Assembly: GCA_002359425.1 (NCBI GenBank)
Contig: DEMY01000108.1
Span: 8,481 to 16,926 of the forward strand
Direction: 5' to 3'
Source: Clostridiales bacterium UBA2658
GTDB lineage: Bacteria; Bacillota; Clostridia; Oscillospirales; Oscillospiraceae
Length of the DNA: 8,446 nt
Part shown: positions 5,775 through 8,446 of the stretch, piece by piece
How positions within the stretch are numbered: position 1 is the stretch's first letter
Layout of the letters: every line of letters begins with the position of its first letter
The notes under the pieces: model-generated
Told to the model about the DNA's origin: nothing
Database searches by the model: none
Seen by the model: the letters and a program-made list of their open reading frames with translations, nothing else
Position numbers and translations under genes: made by a program

Positions 5775-7142
5775 ATGGCAGAAAGAAACCTGAACATTGA
5801 TTGGAAGCAGTACTATAAGGACCACCTTATGAGTATGCGCGAAGCTTCCAACTTCATCAAGGACGGCGATTGCTTCTGGGTTGGCGAGGCAAGCTCCATT
5901 CCGTATTCCCTGCTCAACGAAATGTACGCGCACATGGAGGACTATCACAACGTTACAATCTACTCCAACGTTATGAATCAGCCCTGCGACATGATTTTTG
6001 ATCCCGAAGCGAAGAAGCACTTCCGTCAGATCACGACCTACAACCTCCCCCTTGAGCGTATGTCCATCAGCATGAACGTCGAAGAGTGCGGCGCCTGCGG
6101 CTACGACATGCTGCCGCTTGGCCCGTTCGAGTATGGCTGCGACACCGCCGCTTGCTACCTCAACCCGCCTGATGAAAACGGCTGGTGCAACGTCGGCATT
6201 TACGGCGTTTCCACGAACCACGCGCTCGTCAACAACCCCCGCATCAAGCGCGTCATCGGCATCATGGATAGGACCGGCCAGCCTCCCGTTCCGGGCGACC
6301 CCGAGATTGTTGCTATCCATGTGACCCAGCTCGACTGCATCGTTGAGGAGGACACCGAGATCATGGCCATTCCGGCGCAGCCCCCCACGCAGGTCGATAA
6401 GGACATCGCTTCCTACATCCTTCCCTACATCCATAGCGGCGATAAGGTACAGATCGGTTTTGGCGGTCTTGGCGAAGAGATTCTTGCACACCTCAAGAGC
6501 GTCGGCCCGCTGGAGGTTTTCTCCGAGGTTGCATGCGACAACATGGCCAGCCTTGTCGAGGAAGGCGTCATCACCAAAATCACAGCGTCCAGCCCCGGCG
6601 CCTGCGGCCAGCGTTTCTTTGATTTCATGGCCAAAGACCCGCGCTGCGTCCTGCGTCCGATCGAGGAGAACATCAACCCATTCTTCATCTCTCAGCAGGA
6701 CAATATGGTCGCTATCAACGCCACCTTCATGTGCGACCTGCTCGGCCAGTGCTGCTCCGAGGCGCAGGGCCTGGCGCCTTACTCCGGCGCAGGCGGTTCC
6801 TTTGCCTACATCTACGGCGCAGCGATCTCCAAGGGCGGCCGCAGCTTCCTCTGCCTGCGTTCTACCTATGTCGATCACGACGGCGAGCGCCACTCCAACA
6901 TCGTGCCCTGGCTGCCCGAAGGCGTTATCGTCACAACGCCGAAGAACTTCGTCATGTTCATCGTCTCCGAGTATGGTATTGCTGACTGCTTCCTCAAGAC
7001 CTGCAAGGATCGTATCCGCGGGCTCATCAAGATCGCGCATCCCGATTACCGCAAGGAACTGATGGAACAGATCGTCACCACGCCGCTCATCAAGGAAGAC
7101 GATTTTGAAGGTTACGATCCCTTCGATAACATCAAGAAATAA
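5775..7142 (+). CDS. Family I CoA-transferase (acetyl-CoA hydrolase/transferase, Cat1/AbfT-like), copy 2
   Basis: This is a 455-residue paralogue of the upstream gene, about 75% identical to it over the 60-residue central block PPTQVDKDIA through the catalytic region, and clearly less at the N-terminus. It has PPDENGWCNV (131-140), GFGGLGEEIL (228-237), the presumed catalytic Glu251 (VFSEVA), GAGGSFAYIYGA (338-349, again GGS instead of the GGQ usual in AbfT/Cat1), VTTPK and VSEYGIADC (386-404), and the shared AHPDYRKELMEQIVTTPLI and YDPF tail. Cysteines cluster at ECGACG (105-108) and at 122 and 127. ATG 5775 follows GAAGGAG by 7 bases. The gene has its own promoter and a strong terminator, so it can be expressed apart from copies 1 and 3. 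Conserved catalytic motifs indicate an active enzyme; different N-terminal residues may mean a different acid. Its substrate cannot be named by eye. Confidence 0.87.
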   Translation: MAERNLNIDWKQYYKDHLMSMREASNFIKDGDCFWVGEASSIPYSLLNEMYAHMEDYHNVTIYSNVMNQPCDMIFDPEAKKHFRQITTYNLPLERMSISMNVEECGACGYDMLPLGPFEYGCDTAACYLNPPDENGWCNVGIYGVSTNHALVNNPRIKRVIGIMDRTGQPPVPGDPEIVAIHVTQLDCIVEEDTEIMAIPAQPPTQVDKDIASYILPYIHSGDKVQIGFGGLGEEILAHLKSVGPLEVFSEVACDNMASLVEEGVITKITASSPGACGQRFFDFMAKDPRCVLRPIEENINPFFISQQDNMVAINATFMCDLLGQCCSEAQGLAPYSGAGGSFAYIYGAAISKGGRSFLCLRSTYVDHDGERHSNIVPWLPEGVIVTTPKNFVMFIVSEYGIADCFLKTCKDRIRGLIKIAHPDYRKELMEQIVTTPLIKEDDFEGYDPFDNIKK

Positions 7143-7165
7143 GCGTTTTATCCATATACTAACAG

Positions 7166-7222
7166 TCGCCTCCAGCCCTTGGACCCCTTTCCGGGGTTCC
7201 ATGAGCCGGAGACGATTTTTTT
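7166..7222 (+). terminator. Strong intrinsic terminator after copy 2
   Basis: A long imperfect hairpin runs from 7166 to 7215, with a GC-rich top (CCCC 7184-7187 with GGGG 7193-7196) and a lower TCG/CGA plus CTCC/GGAG stem. Seven T residues follow at 7216-7222. It lies about 24 bases after the copy 2 stop codon. Confidence 0.88.
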
Positions 7223-7424
7223 AACATTTTTACTAATTCCCGCTTTTCAATATGCGCTCTTTGAACAAAATGCGCCGTTATCTGGTCGGACCACCGCAAG
7301 AACTGTTCTGCGATTTGGCATGAAACCACGTACCAGATGCCGTTTTTTCTTCCTATAGTTTTCCATAGATGGACAAAAACAATTTGAAATCTGGACACGT
7401 GTGTCCTTTCGTCGTCAATTGAAC
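7223..7424 (+). other. Spacer upstream of copy 3 rich in inverted repeats
   Basis: I see no convincing gene here; a 121-codon frame on the - strand crosses both the terminator and the promoter and resembles no family. Symmetric elements are TGGTC-G-GACCA (7283-7293), AGAAC-T-GTTCT (7299-7309), GGCAT/ATGCC (7317-7321 with 7337-7341) followed by GTTTTTT, and the GGACAC/GTGTCC palindrome at 7393-7406. ATCTGGT (7280-7286) can also pair with ACCAGAT (7332-7338), competing with the GGCAT/ATGCC stem. This could be a small RNA or a regulatory region; nothing in it is diagnostic. Confidence 0.45.
7393..7406 (+). promoter_or_regulatory. Candidate operator GGACAC-GT-GTGTCC
   Basis: A perfect 6-bp inverted repeat with a 2-base centre, ending 18 bases before the -35 box of the copy 3 promoter. 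It shares the GACA/TGTC core with sites upstream of copies 1 and 2. An activator or repressor site is an inference from symmetry and position. Confidence 0.4.
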
Positions 7425-7453
7425 TTGCAACGGGAGCAAGTCTGTTGTATAAT
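7425..7453 (+). promoter_or_regulatory. Sigma-A-type promoter of CoA-transferase copy 3
   Basis: TTGCAA (7425-7430) and a consensus TATAAT (7448-7453) are separated by exactly 17 bases. A small inverted repeat, CTTGC/GCAAG (7424-7428 with 7436-7440), overlaps the -35 box and could be an operator. Transcription should start near 7460, leaving a leader of about 78 bases that contains a CAGAAG/CTTCTG hairpin at 7477-7494. Confidence 0.75.
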
Positions 7454-7537
7454 ATCGTGTGGCTATGAGGACATGCCAGAAGCGCGGCCTTCTGTAAAAT
7501 CGACCGCAAACTTGTATATGGCAAAGGAGTTGGATTT

Positions 7538-8446
7538 ATGGCAAAGCGAGATTTGAACTGCGACTGGAAAAAATACTATGAAGACCACCTCGTAACGATT
7601 GAAGAGGCGGCAAAGCACATCGAACCGGGCGACGTTATCTTCCTCGGACAGGCGACGCAGGTTCCCTATGCATTCCTGGACTATCTCTATCAGCACAAGG
7701 AAGACTACCATGACGTTACCTTCTGGTACAACGTTATGAACTTCCCCAACGACATGGTTTTCGACCATGACATCAAGGGACACTTCCGTCTTCTCAACAT
7801 CTACAACCTACCCCTCGACCGCATGGGTATCGAAGCGCACACCGTCGAGCCTCTCGGCGCAGGCTACGACACCTATGACGCTTGCATGATGGAATACGGT
7901 GTGAACGGCAGCGCTCTGGAAGTCGCGCCTCCCGACGCGAACGGCTGGTGCAATGTCGGCGGCTACGGTGTCTGCACGAACTGGCAGACCGAGAACATGC
8001 CCGAGATCACCAAAAAATTCGGCTTTGTGGACGCGAGTTGCGTTTTCCCCGTTCCGACGCAGGAAGTCGAATGGAGCAACATCCACGTCACCGAGTTTGA
8101 TTACATCGTTAAGAACGACACCGAAATGTTTGCGCTGCCCACCCCGGGACCGACTGAGGTTGACGTTAAGGTCGCTTCTTTCATCCTCCCGTACATCCAC
8201 AGCGGCGACAGAGTTCAGATCGGCTACGGCGGACTGGGCGAGGAAATCCTCAAGAACCTGAATGACCTGCCCGGCACGTTTGAGGTTTTCTCTGAGGTTC
8301 TCTGTGACAGCATGCTCCCGCTGGTCGAAAGCGGCAAGATTACGAAGCTCCGCGCCTCCAGCCCCGGCGCTTGCACGGCGGACACCTTCAAGTGGCTCAC
8401 CGACAACAGCGACAAATACGATGTTCGTCTCTATCCGCGCACCCTC
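7538..8446 (+). CDS. Family I CoA-transferase (Cat1/AbfT-like), copy 3, 3' truncated
   Basis: This is the first 303 residues of a third paralogue, cut by the window end; by comparison with its siblings about 155 residues are missing. It starts MAKRDLNCDWKKYYEDHL, matching the start of copies 1 and 2, and carries PPDANGWCNVGGYGV (131-145), IGYGGLGEEIL (228-238) and the presumed catalytic Glu253 (VFSEVL). The central block reads PGPTEVDVKVASF where the others have PPTQVDKDIA, and it lacks their cysteine groups near residues 105-127, so it is the most divergent of the three. ATG 7538 is preceded by AAAGGAG with 8 bases spacing; an ATG at 7518 is out of frame. Its promoter is of a different, near-consensus type. 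The GGQ/GGS position and the C-terminal motifs lie beyond the window. Its substrate is unknown. Confidence 0.85.
   Translation, partial: MAKRDLNCDWKKYYEDHLVTIEEAAKHIEPGDVIFLGQATQVPYAFLDYLYQHKEDYHDVTFWYNVMNFPNDMVFDHDIKGHFRLLNIYNLPLDRMGIEAHTVEPLGAGYDTYDACMMEYGVNGSALEVAPPDANGWCNVGGYGVCTNWQTENMPEITKKFGFVDASCVFPVPTQEVEWSNIHVTEFDYIVKNDTEMFALPTPGPTEVDVKVASFILPYIHSGDRVQIGYGGLGEEILKNLNDLPGTFEVFSEVLCDSMLPLVESGKITKLRASSPGACTADTFKWLTDNSDKYDVRLYPRTL

Noticed and set aside
5640..7202. Long 520-codon open frame on the - strand across CoA-transferase copy 2
   Set aside because: It is antisense to a gene with clear family motifs, has no family resemblance itself, and is explained by biased GC-rich third positions.
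7159..7524. 121-codon - strand frame between copies 2 and 3
   Set aside because: It overlaps a strong terminator and a near-consensus promoter on the + strand, and no domain is recognisable; a decayed gene cannot be fully excluded.
1..8446. CRISPR arrays, tRNA/rRNA genes, insertion sequences, attachment sites
   Set aside because: I looked and found no regularly spaced repeats, no cloverleaf or rRNA-like sequence, and no transposase or terminal repeats.

Overview
The window looks like a piece of an anaerobic, fermentative Firmicutes (Clostridia-like) chromosome. This rests on strong AAGGAG-type ribosome binding sites, GC-rich genes separated by AT-rich spacers, and enzyme families typical of anaerobes. 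The genus cannot be named from the sequence alone. All convincing genes are on the + strand. They fall into two blocks that probably serve one theme: activation of carboxylic acids as CoA thioesters and radical dehydration of 2-hydroxyacyl-CoA.

Block 1 (1-3534) is a compact run of four genes ending at a strong intrinsic terminator. It holds two subunits of the 2-hydroxyacyl-CoA dehydratase / benzoyl-CoA reductase family (the first cut by the window edge). Next come a CooC-like P-loop ATPase with a CFCAC cysteine cluster and a CsoR/RcnR-family metal sensor with an exceptionally His-rich N-terminus. The last two suggest nickel handling: CooC proteins serve nickel-enzyme maturation, and the sensor has a His-Cys-His-Cys ligand spacing that resembles nickel-responsive InrS. 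No nickel enzyme and no classical ASKHA-type dehydratase activator lie in the window.

Block 2 (3535-8446) holds three paralogous family I CoA-transferases (Cat1/AbfT-like) in tandem, the last cut by the window end. Each has its own AT-rich upstream region of about 400-520 bp with a recognisable promoter, and terminators follow the first two. The promoters of copies 1 and 2 share a block absent from copy 3, which has a near-consensus sigma-A promoter. The spacers contain many short palindromes, several sharing a GACA/TGTC core, that could be operators. A parsimonious model is that the transferases load CoA onto one or several acids, the dehydratase removes water from the 2-hydroxyacyl-CoA, and each transferase copy is switched on under different conditions. 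The substrates are unknown.
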